Shown here: positions 25,533-33,655 of the stretch, in pieces
How positions within the stretch are numbered: position 1 is the first letter of the stretch
Layout: every line of letters begins with the position of its first letter
Assembly: GCF_900108565.1 (NCBI RefSeq)
Contig: NZ_LT629971.1
Location: 5,270,001 to 5,334,000 of the forward strand
From: Mycolicibacterium rutilum
GTDB taxonomy: Bacteria; Actinomycetota; Actinomycetes; Mycobacteriales; Mycobacteriaceae
Reading direction: 5' to 3'
DNA: 64,000 nt
Translations under genes and position numbers: made by a program
The notes under the pieces: model-generated
Told to the model about the DNA's origin: nothing
Seen by the model: only the letters and a program-made list of their open reading frames with translations
The model's database searches: none

Positions 25533-27716
25533 TCAGGCGCGCTCGACGCGGATGGGCACCCCGGTCAGCCACGCCATGCCCGACAGCGCCTCGACATCGC
25601 CGGGGTCGCTGGACGTCAGTTGGTTGACGTTGGCGCCGCCGGCGCGGTTGGCCAGCCGCCAACTGCCGGTTCCCTTGTGTCCCCAGCCGTGTGGCACCGC
25701 GACGACGCCGGCCACCAAGTCTTTCGTCGTCACCACCGGGACGGTGATTGCGCCGTGCGGCGACGTGATCCGGACCTCGTCGCCGTCGGTGATGGTCCGC
25801 TCGGCCGCGTCGTCGACGTGCATCAGCGCGTGCTGGCGCCGGTCGCCACGCATCAGCATCGGCGAGTTGTGCATCCACGAGTTCTCCGAGCGCGGTTCCC
25901 GCAGACCGATCATTCGCAGCGGATAACCGTCGGGCACCGCACGCCTCGCCAGCTTGTCGACCTCGGCGGCGATCCCGGGATGGGCCAGCCGCACTCGACG
26001 CGACAGGTAACCCACCGCCTCGCGCAGCACACCGGTGCGGATATGCGGTGCGACAACGACGCCGTGCGGATGCTTCTCGGTCAGCCGTCGCAGCGTCAGC
26101 CCGCCGCGGCGTAGCCCGAACTTGTCACCGCCCTCCGACATTCGCACGAGCGCGTCGATCATGGTCCGCGGCGACGCCTCGAAACCCAACAGCCCTAATA
26201 CCTTTCGCACGCCCGCGAACGCCGCGAAGGCCGGCACGCTCCGCGCGAGTCGCCCGGCCAGCTCCGCGACGATGTCCCACTCCCCTCGCGCCTCGCCCAC
26301 CGGCGCGAGGACGGCTTCGGTCGCCTGCCGGAACGGCGTGGCCTGGAACCCCTGGAACGTGTACGGGAAATCGTCGCGTTCGTACATCGTGGTGACGGGC
26401 AGGATGTAGTCGCACTGCGCGCTCGTCTCGGTGACGTAGAAGTCGAGCGCGACCGACAGTTCCAGTTCGCCGAACGCCGCCTCGAGTTCCTCGCCGTTGG
26501 GCACCGACAGCACGGGATTGCCCGCCGAGACGAACATCGCGCGGATCCGGCGGTCGCCTGATGTCGTGATCTCCTTGGCCATCAGCGCCGCGGGCTCGGA
26601 ACCGATCGCATAAGGCGTCCCGCTGATCCGCGAGCGCTTGCGCCGATAGGACCGCCGCATGACGGCGCCCATCGCGACGTTCTGCCAGCGTTGGCCGACG
26701 GTGTTCATCGTGCTGAACACCGAACCACCCGGCACATCGAGGTTGCCCGCCACCAGGTTCACCGCGTCGATCAGGTACGTGGTCAGCGTGCCGTGGCTGC
26801 CGACGCACGTGCCGAGCCTGCCGTAAACCGCCGCCCGCGGCGTGTTGACCAGGTCGCGCGCCAGCGCCCGCACGCTGTCCGCATCGATCCCGGTCGAAGC
26901 GGCCGTCGACTCGGGAGCGAACGGCCCAAACAGGGAGCGCAGCCAGTCGACGCCGTCGGCTCTCACGCGAATCGCGGCCACGTCGACCAGTCCCTCGGCG
27001 AACATGACGTTCAGCAGCGAGAGCAACAACAACGAGTCGGTGTCGGGGACGATGCCGAGCCATTCGAACGCCGCCGCGGTCTCGGACCGCCGTGGGTCGA
27101 CGATCACCACGCGACCGCCACGCTTGACGATGTCGGCCATGCGGTCCTTGATCCGCGGCGCGGTGAGGAAGCTGCCGTGTGACACAACGGGATTCGCGCC
27201 CATCATGACCAGCAGGTCGGTTCGCGTCAGATCCGGGATCGGCACCGACGTCGGCACGCCGTAGAGCAGCTGGCTGGCGATGAGCCTGCTGTTGGTGTCC
27301 TGCGACGATGCGGTGAAGTAATGGCCGTGGCGGCCGAGGCCCTTCAGGAACAGCAGCGCCGCGAAGGTGTGCGCATAGCTGAACGCCCCGGGGTTGCCCA
27401 TGTACCACCCGACGGCGCCGGAGCCGTGGCGGCGCAGGATCGCCGAGAGCCGGCCTGCGATGTCGGCCATCGCCTCGTCCCACGTCACCTCTTCGAAGCC
27501 GGCCGGCCCGCGGCGCAGCGGCCGCGTGACCCGGTCCGGATCGTTGACCACCTCGGTGAACGCGATGCCCTTCTGACAGGCGAAACCGGCCGACAGCGGG
27601 TGGTCCTTGTCGGGCCGCAGGGCCATTAGGCGGCCGTCCTCGACCGTCGCGATCATCCCGCACAACGGCTCGCAGATCCGGCAGAAGGTCGGCTTGTTCT
27701 CGATGACCGGCGCCAC
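25533..27716 (-). CDS. Molybdopterin oxidoreductase, DMSO reductase/formate dehydrogenase family
   Basis: A 727-residue enzyme of the bis-MGD type. The N-terminal 4Fe-4S site is CRICEPLC...ACQKG (C-x2-C-x3-C, then a fourth Cys about 27 residues later). Central segments are GSGAVGWYMGNPGAFSYAH, TDLLVMMGANPVVSHG and VDPRRSETA, and the C-terminal cofactor domain contains NSPMLMRG and DGDEVRITSPHG. It is shorter than formate dehydrogenase H and lacks a selenocysteine site, so the electron donor cannot be stated. It may act on a pathway intermediate or drain its electrons. The GTG at 27716 lies only 10 bp from operator F, with no clear ribosome site, so a leaderless transcript is likely. Confidence 0.87.
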   Translation of the reverse strand: MAPVIENKPTFCRICEPLCGMIATVEDGRLMALRPDKDHPLSAGFACQKGIAFTEVVNDPDRVTRPLRRGPAGFEEVTWDEAMADIAGRLSAILRRHGSGAVGWYMGNPGAFSYAHTFAALLFLKGLGRHGHYFTASSQDTNSRLIASQLLYGVPTSVPIPDLTRTDLLVMMGANPVVSHGSFLTAPRIKDRMADIVKRGGRVVIVDPRRSETAAAFEWLGIVPDTDSLLLLSLLNVMFAEGLVDVAAIRVRADGVDWLRSLFGPFAPESTAASTGIDADSVRALARDLVNTPRAAVYGRLGTCVGSHGTLTTYLIDAVNLVAGNLDVPGGSVFSTMNTVGQRWQNVAMGAVMRRSYRRKRSRISGTPYAIGSEPAALMAKEITTSGDRRIRAMFVSAGNPVLSVPNGEELEAAFGELELSVALDFYVTETSAQCDYILPVTTMYERDDFPYTFQGFQATPFRQATEAVLAPVGEARGEWDIVAELAGRLARSVPAFAAFAGVRKVLGLLGFEASPRTMIDALVRMSEGGDKFGLRRGGLTLRRLTEKHPHGVVVAPHIRTGVLREAVGYLSRRVRLAHPGIAAEVDKLARRAVPDGYPLRMIGLREPRSENSWMHNSPMLMRGDRRQHALMHVDDAAERTITDGDEVRITSPHGAITVPVVTTKDLVAGVVAVPHGWGHKGTGSWRLANRAGGANVNQLTSSDPGDVEALSGMAWLTGVPIRVERA

Positions 27717-27726
27717 GCCGATTACG

Positions 27727-27747
27727 ATACTGTAAGAGTTACAGTTA
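27727..27747. promoter_or_regulatory. Shared cluster operator, site F (molybdoenzyme/Ltp promoter)
   Basis: ATACTGTAA-GAG-TTACAGTTA, one of the strongest copies. It lies in the 66-bp divergent gap, 10 bp from the molybdoenzyme start and 35 bp from the Ltp start. Binding here must block both genes. Confidence 0.8.
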
Positions 27748-27782
27748 CACGTCGGATCGGCGTTGACCAGAGAGGATCAGGC

Positions 27783-28928
27783 ATGCACGACGTGGCGATC
27801 ATCGGTGTCGGACTACACCCCTTCGGCCGCTTCGAGGGCAAGTCCGCGATGGAGATGGGCGTCGACGCGATCTTCGCCGCCGTCGCCGACGCGGGGGTGG
27901 AGTGGCACGACATCCAGTTCGCCACCGGAGGCAGCTGGACCGTCGCCAACCCCGACGCGATCGTCGGCATGGTCGGGCTGTCCGGCATCTCGTTCACCAA
28001 CGTGTTCAACGCGTGTGCGACCGCGGCCAGTGCCGCCAAGGCGTGCGCAGACGGAATCCGTCTGGGCGACTACGACATCGGCATCGCGATCGGGCTGGAC
28101 AAGCATCCCCGCGGCGCCTTCACCGAGGACCCAGCCCTGGTCGGCATGCCGCGGTGGTACGCCGAGAACGGCCAGTACCTGACCACCCAGTTCTTCGGGA
28201 TGAAGGCCAACCGCTATCTGCACGAACACGGCATCTCGCAGCAGACGCTCGCCAAGGTCGCCGCGAAGAACTTCCGCAACGGCGCGCTGAACCCGAACGC
28301 GTTCCGCCGCAAGCCGATTCCCGAGGACCAGATCCTCAACTCCACGATGCTGAACTATCCGCTGACGCAGTACATGTTCTGCGCTCCCGACGAGGGCGCG
28401 GCCGCCGTGGTGATGTGCCGCGCCGACATCGCCGAGCGCTACACCTCCAAACCCGTCTACCTGCGGGCGGTGGAGGTCCGCACCCGCAAATACGGCGCCT
28501 ACGAGGTGAACACGACGTTCGCGCCCGTCGAGGAGGACGTCGCGCCCACCGTCTACGCGGCAAAGGCGGCATTCGAAAAGGCCGGTGTGGCACCGCAAGA
28601 CGTCGATGTCATCCAGCTGCAGGACACCGACGCCGGCGCCGAGATCATCCACATGGCCGAATGCGGATTCTGCGCCGACGGCGACCAGGAGAAGCTGCTC
28701 GCCGACGGAGCCACCGAGATCACCGGCTCGCTGCCGATCAACACCGACGGCGGCCTGATCGCCAACGGCGAGCCGATCGGCGCATCGGGCCTGCGCCAGA
28801 TCCACGAGCTGGTGCGTCAGCTGCGCGGCGAGGCCGGCGATCGGCAGGTGCCCGGCGAGCCGAAGGTCGGCTTCGCCCAGCTCTACGGCGCGCCCGGCAC
28901 CGCGGCCGCGACGATCCTGACCAGGTGA
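27783..28928 (+). CDS. Thiolase-family lipid-transfer protein (Ltp/SCP2-thiolase type)
   Basis: A 381-residue thiolase-fold protein of the kind called Ltp in mycobacteria. These work on beta-ketoacyl-CoA or as retro-aldolases in steroid side-chain loss. The nucleophile Cys78 is present in FNACATAAS. The usual C-terminal GHP motif reads ANGEPIGASG, with Glu330 where most thiolases have His. A full-length thiolase fold is otherwise visible, ending in FAQLYGAPGTAAATI. Ltp aldolases usually pair with a DUF35 protein, and none is encoded in the window. ATG 27783 follows AGAGGATC. It is divergent from the molybdoenzyme under site F. Confidence 0.87.
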   Translation: MHDVAIIGVGLHPFGRFEGKSAMEMGVDAIFAAVADAGVEWHDIQFATGGSWTVANPDAIVGMVGLSGISFTNVFNACATAASAAKACADGIRLGDYDIGIAIGLDKHPRGAFTEDPALVGMPRWYAENGQYLTTQFFGMKANRYLHEHGISQQTLAKVAAKNFRNGALNPNAFRRKPIPEDQILNSTMLNYPLTQYMFCAPDEGAAAVVMCRADIAERYTSKPVYLRAVEVRTRKYGAYEVNTTFAPVEEDVAPTVYAAKAAFEKAGVAPQDVDVIQLQDTDAGAEIIHMAECGFCADGDQEKLLADGATEITGSLPINTDGGLIANGEPIGASGLRQIHELVRQLRGEAGDRQVPGEPKVGFAQLYGAPGTAAATILTR

Positions 28929-29006
28929 CAGCGCCTGACACCCTGCGGGATCCGGGCGATGGTGGCAGAGTGCGCATAGCTCGACGCACCCACCGGAAGG
29001 ACCCAC

Positions 29007-29831
29007 ATGCCCACGATCACCACCACCGACGGTGTCGAGATCTTCTACAAGGACTGGGGGTCGGGCCAGCCGATCGTGTTCAGCCACGGGTGGCCGCTGT
29101 CGGCTGACGACTGGGACACCCAGATGCTGTTCTTCCTGCAGCACGGGTACCGCGTGATCGCCCACGACCGACGCGGGCACGGCCGTTCCGCGCAGGTCGC
29201 CGACGGCCACGACATGGACCACTACGCCGACGATCTCGCGGCCGTCGTCGAACACCTCGATCTGCACGACACGGTGCACATCGGCCATTCGACCGGCGGC
29301 GGTGAGGTCGCGCACTACCTGGCGCGGCACGGCCAGCAGCGAGCGGCCAAGGCGGTGCTGATCAGCGCGGTGCCACCGCTGATGGTCCAGACCGACGCGA
29401 ACCCGGGCGGCCTGCCCAAGGAGGTGTTCGACGACCTGCAGGCGCAATTGGCAGCCAACCGCTCGGAGTTCTATCGCTCGCTGGCCGCCGGCCCGTTCTA
29501 CGGATTCAACCGTCCCGGTGCCGAGCCGTCGGAGGCCATCATCGAGAACTGGTGGCGCCAGGGCATGATGGGCGGCGCGAAGGCGCACTACGACGGAATC
29601 GTCGCGTTCTCGCAGACCGATTTCACCGAGGACCTCAAGAAGATCACCATCCCGGTGCTGGTGATGCACGGCGACGACGACCAAATCGTGCCGTACGAGG
29701 ACTCCGCACCACTGTCGGCGAAGCTCCTACCCCACGGCACGTTGAAGACCTACGCCGGTTATCCGCACGGCGCGTTCGTCACCCACCACGACGTCATCAA
29801 CGCCGACCTGCTGGAGTTCCTGCGATCCTGA
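29007..29831 (+). CDS. Alpha/beta hydrolase, non-haem chloroperoxidase-like
   Basis: A 274-residue alpha/beta hydrolase of the cofactor-free haloperoxidase/esterase group. It has the oxyanion segment FSHGWPLSADDWD, the nucleophile elbow GHSTGGG, the acid in VMHGDDDQIVPYE and the His in GYPHGAFVTHHDVINADLLEFL. Such enzymes usually act as esterases or perhydrolases. ATG 29007 follows GGAAGGACC. It begins 78 bp after the Ltp gene, with no operator in the gap, so it may read through from Ltp or be an unrelated gene. Confidence 0.9.
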   Translation: MPTITTTDGVEIFYKDWGSGQPIVFSHGWPLSADDWDTQMLFFLQHGYRVIAHDRRGHGRSAQVADGHDMDHYADDLAAVVEHLDLHDTVHIGHSTGGGEVAHYLARHGQQRAAKAVLISAVPPLMVQTDANPGGLPKEVFDDLQAQLAANRSEFYRSLAAGPFYGFNRPGAEPSEAIIENWWRQGMMGGAKAHYDGIVAFSQTDFTEDLKKITIPVLVMHGDDDQIVPYEDSAPLSAKLLPHGTLKTYAGYPHGAFVTHHDVINADLLEFLRS

Positions 29832-29835
29832 GCGG

Positions 29836-30324
29836 TCACTTCATGGCACGCGCGGATGCCTTCAACATGACCCTGCGCAACCGATCGGAGATGTACACCG
29901 CGACAAGGCCGTTGAAGATCTCCTCGCGCAACCGGGTCAGCGTCGAACTCGCGAAGCGCCACTGACCGTCGATCTTCTCGTAGGTCTCGTGGTAGTGACC
30001 GTACCCGCGCAGGTTGACGCCGGGGCCGAAGCGCACGACGTCCTCGAGCGCCCACACACCCCGCGCAGCCGTGGCCGAGGTCAGCTCGATCTCCGGGGCG
30101 TGCACCTGGTGCACCGTGGCCTGGTCGCGCAGGCTCTTGCGGGTGAACGCGACGAACTCGTCGGCGCCCTCGATGCGCTTGCCGCCGGCTTGCGTGGTGT
30201 CGCTGACGAAGTCGTCGGCGAACAGTGTCCGCCACGCCGACCAGTCCTTGGTGTCGAGCAGCCGGCAGTAGCGCGCCTTCAGTTGTTTGATCGCCTCGAT
30301 CTCGACGAGGTCCGCTTCGGTCAT
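29836..30324 (-). CDS. NTF2/SnoaL-like protein
   Basis: A 162-residue NTF2-fold protein of the SnoaL-4 type. It opens with DLVEIEAIKQLKARYCRLLDTKDW, followed by LFADDFVSDT and later GRGYGHYHETYEKIDGQWRF-like strands (RGYGHYHETYEKIDGQWRFA). Homologues include hydroxysteroid isomerase-like and dehydratase-like enzymes as well as proteins without known activity. It overlaps the epimerase-like gene by ATGA and is the last gene of a long minus-strand operon that starts with the crotonase at 38181. Confidence 0.82.
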   Translation of the reverse strand: MTEADLVEIEAIKQLKARYCRLLDTKDWSAWRTLFADDFVSDTTQAGGKRIEGADEFVAFTRKSLRDQATVHQVHAPEIELTSATAARGVWALEDVVRFGPGVNLRGYGHYHETYEKIDGQWRFASSTLTRLREEIFNGLVAVYISDRLRRVMLKASARAMK

Positions 30325-31334
30325 CGGGTGGCCGCTTTCTTCGCCTGGTCGATGTAGAACCGCGCCGCGCGCTCGAGGGACTCGGTGGTCGGCCGCGGGT
30401 GCCAGCCGAGTTCGCGGGTCGCCTTGCTGTGGTCGGCAGGGGCCATGATGTGCAGCAGCCGAACACCGTTGGTGTTCATCGGCATTTCGCGGCCGAGCAA
30501 CCGCGCGACCCGCTCGGCCACCCAGACCGCCGCATAGACGACGGGCAGCGGTATTCCGATACGCGGCGGCTTGGCCCCGACGGCCGTCGCCGCGGTGGTC
30601 AGCATGTCGCGCATCGGCATGTAGGTCTCGGAGATGATGTAGCGTTCGCCGGTCCGACCGTGCTCGGCGGCCAGCAGGAACGCCTCGGCGACGTCTTCGA
30701 TGCCGACGACCTCGGTGCACACCCCGTTGATGTACACCGGGACCTTGCCGAACGCCGCGTACTGCACCATCAGGCCCTGATGCGGCTGCCAGTCGCCGGG
30801 CCCGTACGGGTTCGACACGCACATCGCCACGGCGGGCAGGCCACGGTCCCGCGCATAGGACAACACCAGATCCTCGGCCTGACGACGGGATTCGATGTAG
30901 GGGCCGCCTTTGTCTCCCCAGTCGAACGGCATGTCCTCGGTGACCGGTCCGCGGCCGTCGCCCAGCGCGATCGTGCCGATCGTGCTGCAGAACACGAACC
31001 GGTGCAGGCCCGCCGTCACCGCGACGTCGAGGACGCGCCGCAGGCAGTTGACGTTGGTCTCGAACAGCGGCGCCGGGTCGCGCAGGTGGAAGCGGGTGTC
31101 GACGACGCAGTAATAGACGACATCGCGGTCGGCCATCGCCGCGCGAAGCGCGTCTTCGTCGTAGAGGTCGCCGTAGCAGCGTTCGACGTCGAGGTCGTCG
31201 ATGCCGACGGTCGAACTGCTCTTGCGCAGGTACACCCGCACGTCGTCGCCGCGCTCGGCGAGCTTGCGGGTGACGTGGGAGCCGACGAAACCGCTCGCCC
31301 CCATCACCAGTGCGCGCCGCGGTAGATCGGTCAT
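30321..31334 (-). CDS. NAD-dependent epimerase/dehydratase-type SDR
   Basis: A 337-residue extended SDR, in the broad group of 3-beta-hydroxysteroid dehydrogenase and dihydroflavonol reductase-like enzymes. The nucleotide motif is GASGFVGSHV near residues 13-22. The catalytic Ser region is FCSTIGTIAL, and the Tyr segment reads GPYIESRRQAED, so the conserved YxxxK is YxxxR here. It could oxidise or reduce a hydroxy group of the pathway compound. The ATG at 31334 follows GAGGGAG. It is separated from the upstream FadE by 81 bp containing inverted repeats, the only sizable gap in this operon. Confidence 0.83.
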   Translation of the reverse strand: MTDLPRRALVMGASGFVGSHVTRKLAERGDDVRVYLRKSSSTVGIDDLDVERCYGDLYDEDALRAAMADRDVVYYCVVDTRFHLRDPAPLFETNVNCLRRVLDVAVTAGLHRFVFCSTIGTIALGDGRGPVTEDMPFDWGDKGGPYIESRRQAEDLVLSYARDRGLPAVAMCVSNPYGPGDWQPHQGLMVQYAAFGKVPVYINGVCTEVVGIEDVAEAFLLAAEHGRTGERYIISETYMPMRDMLTTAATAVGAKPPRIGIPLPVVYAAVWVAERVARLLGREMPMNTNGVRLLHIMAPADHSKATRELGWHPRPTTESLERAARFYIDQAKKAATR

Positions 31335-31345
31335 GGCTCCCTCAC

Positions 31346-31401
31346 GAGCGTGCAGAAACTGTCGACATTCCGCGGCGTGTCGTGCGCTGACACGCACGCT
31401 C
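31346..31401. promoter_or_regulatory. Overlapping inverted repeats between FadE and epimerase genes
   Basis: GAGCGTGC (31346-31353) can pair with GCACGCTC (31394-31401). Inside, GCGTGTC (31375-31381) can pair with GACACGC (31389-31395), whose right arm shares two bases with the outer right arm. The two stems therefore partly compete. It could act as a terminator, attenuator or RNA stability element in the operon. Confidence 0.4.
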
Positions 31402-31415
31402 GCGCAAGGGACAGA

Positions 31416-32609
31416 CTAGGACGCTTTCCTCGCCGGTGGGGCGTAGGCCGGTTTTCCGAGGCCCAGCACGTACTGCGCGATCATGTTGCGGAACACCTCG
31501 AGGGTGCCGCCGTAGATCCCGACCAGCGGCGCGAACCGGAACACGTACTCGGCGGCGCCGTCGTCGGCGGCCCGGTCGGCGCCCAGTGGCAGCGAGGCCG
31601 CCGTGCCGTGAATGTCCATCAGGTCCGGCGAGATGTCGCGCATCGTCTGCGCCAGCGCGACGCGGCCGAAGATGTTCGGCGTGGCGAACGACGCCTCCAT
31701 CCGCGCGACGCTGCGGCCCAGGCGGTAGGCCACCGCGCCGTCGTCGATCGGCCGGCGGCCGCTGGGGTCCGGCTCGCTGAGCTTCGCGGCGGCCCGGTCC
31801 ACCGCGGCGGCCATGTTGTTGGCCTGGTGCATCATGATCGCGACGTCCTGCAGCCCGTCGGCGGCGGCCTCGACCGCGCCGTGCTCGGCGTTGAGCGGTT
31901 CGCGCACCACCGTCCAGCCGTCGTTGACCTCGCCGAGGCGGTATTTGTCGTCGACCCGCACGTCGGTGTAGTAGACGATGTTGGTCCGGTCGCCGTCGAC
32001 GGTCCGGATGCCCTGGATCTCGATGCCCGGTGAGTCGAGCGGCACCAGGAACATGGTCAGGCTCTTGTGTTTCGGCGCGTCGGGGTCGGTGTTGGTGATC
32101 AGGAAGACGTACTGGCAGTTGTGCGCGCCGGTGGTGAACATCTTGGAGCCGTTGATAATCCAGCCGTCGCCGTCGCGCACAGCCCTGGTCTTGCAAGTCG
32201 CGACGTCGGAGCCGCCCTCGGGTTCGGTGTAGCCCAGGCACAGCCGCACCTCGCCGCTGTACACCCGCGGCATCACCTCGGCCTTCAGTTCCGGTGAGCC
32301 GAACTTGTCCACCGACCGGGCGATCATCGCGGTGGTGCCGAACGTCACCCACGGCACGTGCGCGCGGCGCTTCTCCAGTTCCCAGATGCGGCGACGGACC
32401 CGGTTGAACCCGCCCTCGGACTCGGGTTTCCACTCGCGCTCCAGGTAGCCCGCCCTGCCGAGCGCCAGATGCACACCCTCGTCGAAGTTGTCGCCGGTCT
32501 CGCGGTCGCGGCGCAGCACGTCCTCGGTGACGATGTCGGACAAGAACGCGCGCGACTCCTCGAGGAACGCCTGATCCTCGGCGGAGAGCTCGATCCGTGA
32601 GAAATCCAT
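31416..32609 (-). CDS. Acyl-CoA dehydrogenase subunit, FadE
   Basis: A 397-residue acyl-CoA dehydrogenase-fold protein. It has the FAD segments LCLGYTEPEGGSDVATCKTRA and WIINGSKMFTTGAHN, and a C-terminal IYGGTLEVFRNMIAQYVLG. The position of the MCAD-type catalytic Glu (YEGT) is Gly here, so the base, if any, must come from another site, as in some longer-chain enzymes. It overlaps the second FadE gene by TGATG. Such adjacent unequal pairs in mycobacteria form alpha2beta2 dehydrogenases that act on steroid-CoA side chains; I infer the same arrangement here. Confidence 0.9.
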   Translation of the reverse strand: MDFSRIELSAEDQAFLEESRAFLSDIVTEDVLRRDRETGDNFDEGVHLALGRAGYLEREWKPESEGGFNRVRRRIWELEKRRAHVPWVTFGTTAMIARSVDKFGSPELKAEVMPRVYSGEVRLCLGYTEPEGGSDVATCKTRAVRDGDGWIINGSKMFTTGAHNCQYVFLITNTDPDAPKHKSLTMFLVPLDSPGIEIQGIRTVDGDRTNIVYYTDVRVDDKYRLGEVNDGWTVVREPLNAEHGAVEAAADGLQDVAIMMHQANNMAAAVDRAAAKLSEPDPSGRRPIDDGAVAYRLGRSVARMEASFATPNIFGRVALAQTMRDISPDLMDIHGTAASLPLGADRAADDGAAEYVFRFAPLVGIYGGTLEVFRNMIAQYVLGLGKPAYAPPARKAS

Positions 32610-33655
32610 CAGCTGCCTACTCCGCTCTCGCGTGCCGCGACGATCTCGGCGATGTACTTCGCACTGGCGCCCGGGTCTCCCCCGGCCAGCGCCCAGCCCC
32701 TGGCCCGGACCAGGTATGCGCTCGCCGCGGCTTCGGCCGAGACTCCCAGCCCGCCTTGCACATGCACGGCCATCGTGGCCGCCTTGGCGGCTTCCTCGGC
32801 CATGAACACGAACGCCGATGGGGCCAACTCACGGCGTTCGTCCGGCTCGTTGTCGAGGAACCACGCCGCCCGCCGCGCCAGGTTGCGCCCGCCCTGCACC
32901 GTGATCGCGATGTTGGCCAGCGGATGCGAGATCGCCTGCAGCGTGGAGATCGGCACGCCGAGCGTGTAGCGGGTCTTGGCGAACTCCGCGGCGATCGTCA
33001 TCGTCTCCTCGACCAGACCGGCCAATGCCGCCGCCGTGAGTGCTCGCCACTCGTCCAGTGCGCGTTGGAATTCCGCCAACGCTTCGGCGCCGCTGGCCAC
33101 CACCGTCCGCGTGTCGGCGGCGGCCGGGTCGATCCACGCCATCGGTAACCGGCCGATGTTGTCGACCTTGGTGGGGCGGGTGGCGAACGTCAGCTGGACG
33201 ATGTCGTCGCCGTCGCGCAGGACGATGTGGTCGGCCACCGATCCGCTGGGCACCAGCCGGGTGCCGGTAACGGCGTCGTGCTGCGGATCCAGGCCGACGA
33301 TCTGCTGGCCGCTGACGATGTCGGGGTCGACGGCACCGAGGCGCCCGAGCAGCCGCGCCGCGCTGACGTGGTCGATCCACGGCACCGGGGCCAGCGACCG
33401 GCCGATCTCCTCGGCGACCAGGGTCAGGTCGACCAGCGTCGCGCCGTCGCCGCCGACGTCTTCCGGCAGCGCCATCGTCGTCGCGCCCATCGTGCACAAC
33501 CGCTCCCACAGGCTCTTGTCGAACCCGGAAGCCTCTGCGGCACGGACGGTCTCGATCGAACAGTGGGTCTTGAAGAAGTCCTTGTAGGCCGCTTGTAGCG
33601 CCTGGTGGTCCTCGGACAGGCTGTAATCGAGCCTGCGCAGTTCGTAGCGGTCCAT
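32609..33655 (-). CDS. Acyl-CoA dehydrogenase partner subunit, FadE
   Basis: A 348-residue, shorter and more divergent ACAD-fold protein. The N-terminal helical domain (LDYSLSEDHQALQAAYKDFF...GATTMALPEDVGGDGATLVDLTLVAEEIGR) is recognisable, the middle beta domain is reduced, and the C-terminal helices contain AISHPLANIAITVQGGRNLARRA and HVQGGLGVSAEAAASAYLVRA. It lacks the strong FAD-binding signatures of the neighbour. This fits the smaller subunit of a heterotetrameric dehydrogenase. TGATG overlaps link it to both the FadE downstream and the amidohydrolase upstream. Confidence 0.88.
   Translation of the reverse strand: MDRYELRRLDYSLSEDHQALQAAYKDFFKTHCSIETVRAAEASGFDKSLWERLCTMGATTMALPEDVGGDGATLVDLTLVAEEIGRSLAPVPWIDHVSAARLLGRLGAVDPDIVSGQQIVGLDPQHDAVTGTRLVPSGSVADHIVLRDGDDIVQLTFATRPTKVDNIGRLPMAWIDPAAADTRTVVASGAEALAEFQRALDEWRALTAAALAGLVEETMTIAAEFAKTRYTLGVPISTLQAISHPLANIAITVQGGRNLARRAAWFLDNEPDERRELAPSAFVFMAEEAAKAATMAVHVQGGLGVSAEAAASAYLVRARGWALAGGDPGASAKYIAEIVAARESGVGS

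Noticed and set aside
25533..27716. Naming the molybdoenzyme as formate dehydrogenase FdhF
   Set aside because: The Fe-S and MGD motifs only fix the superfamily. No formate-specific active-site Cys or Sec segment was seen and no fdhD-type gene is adjacent.
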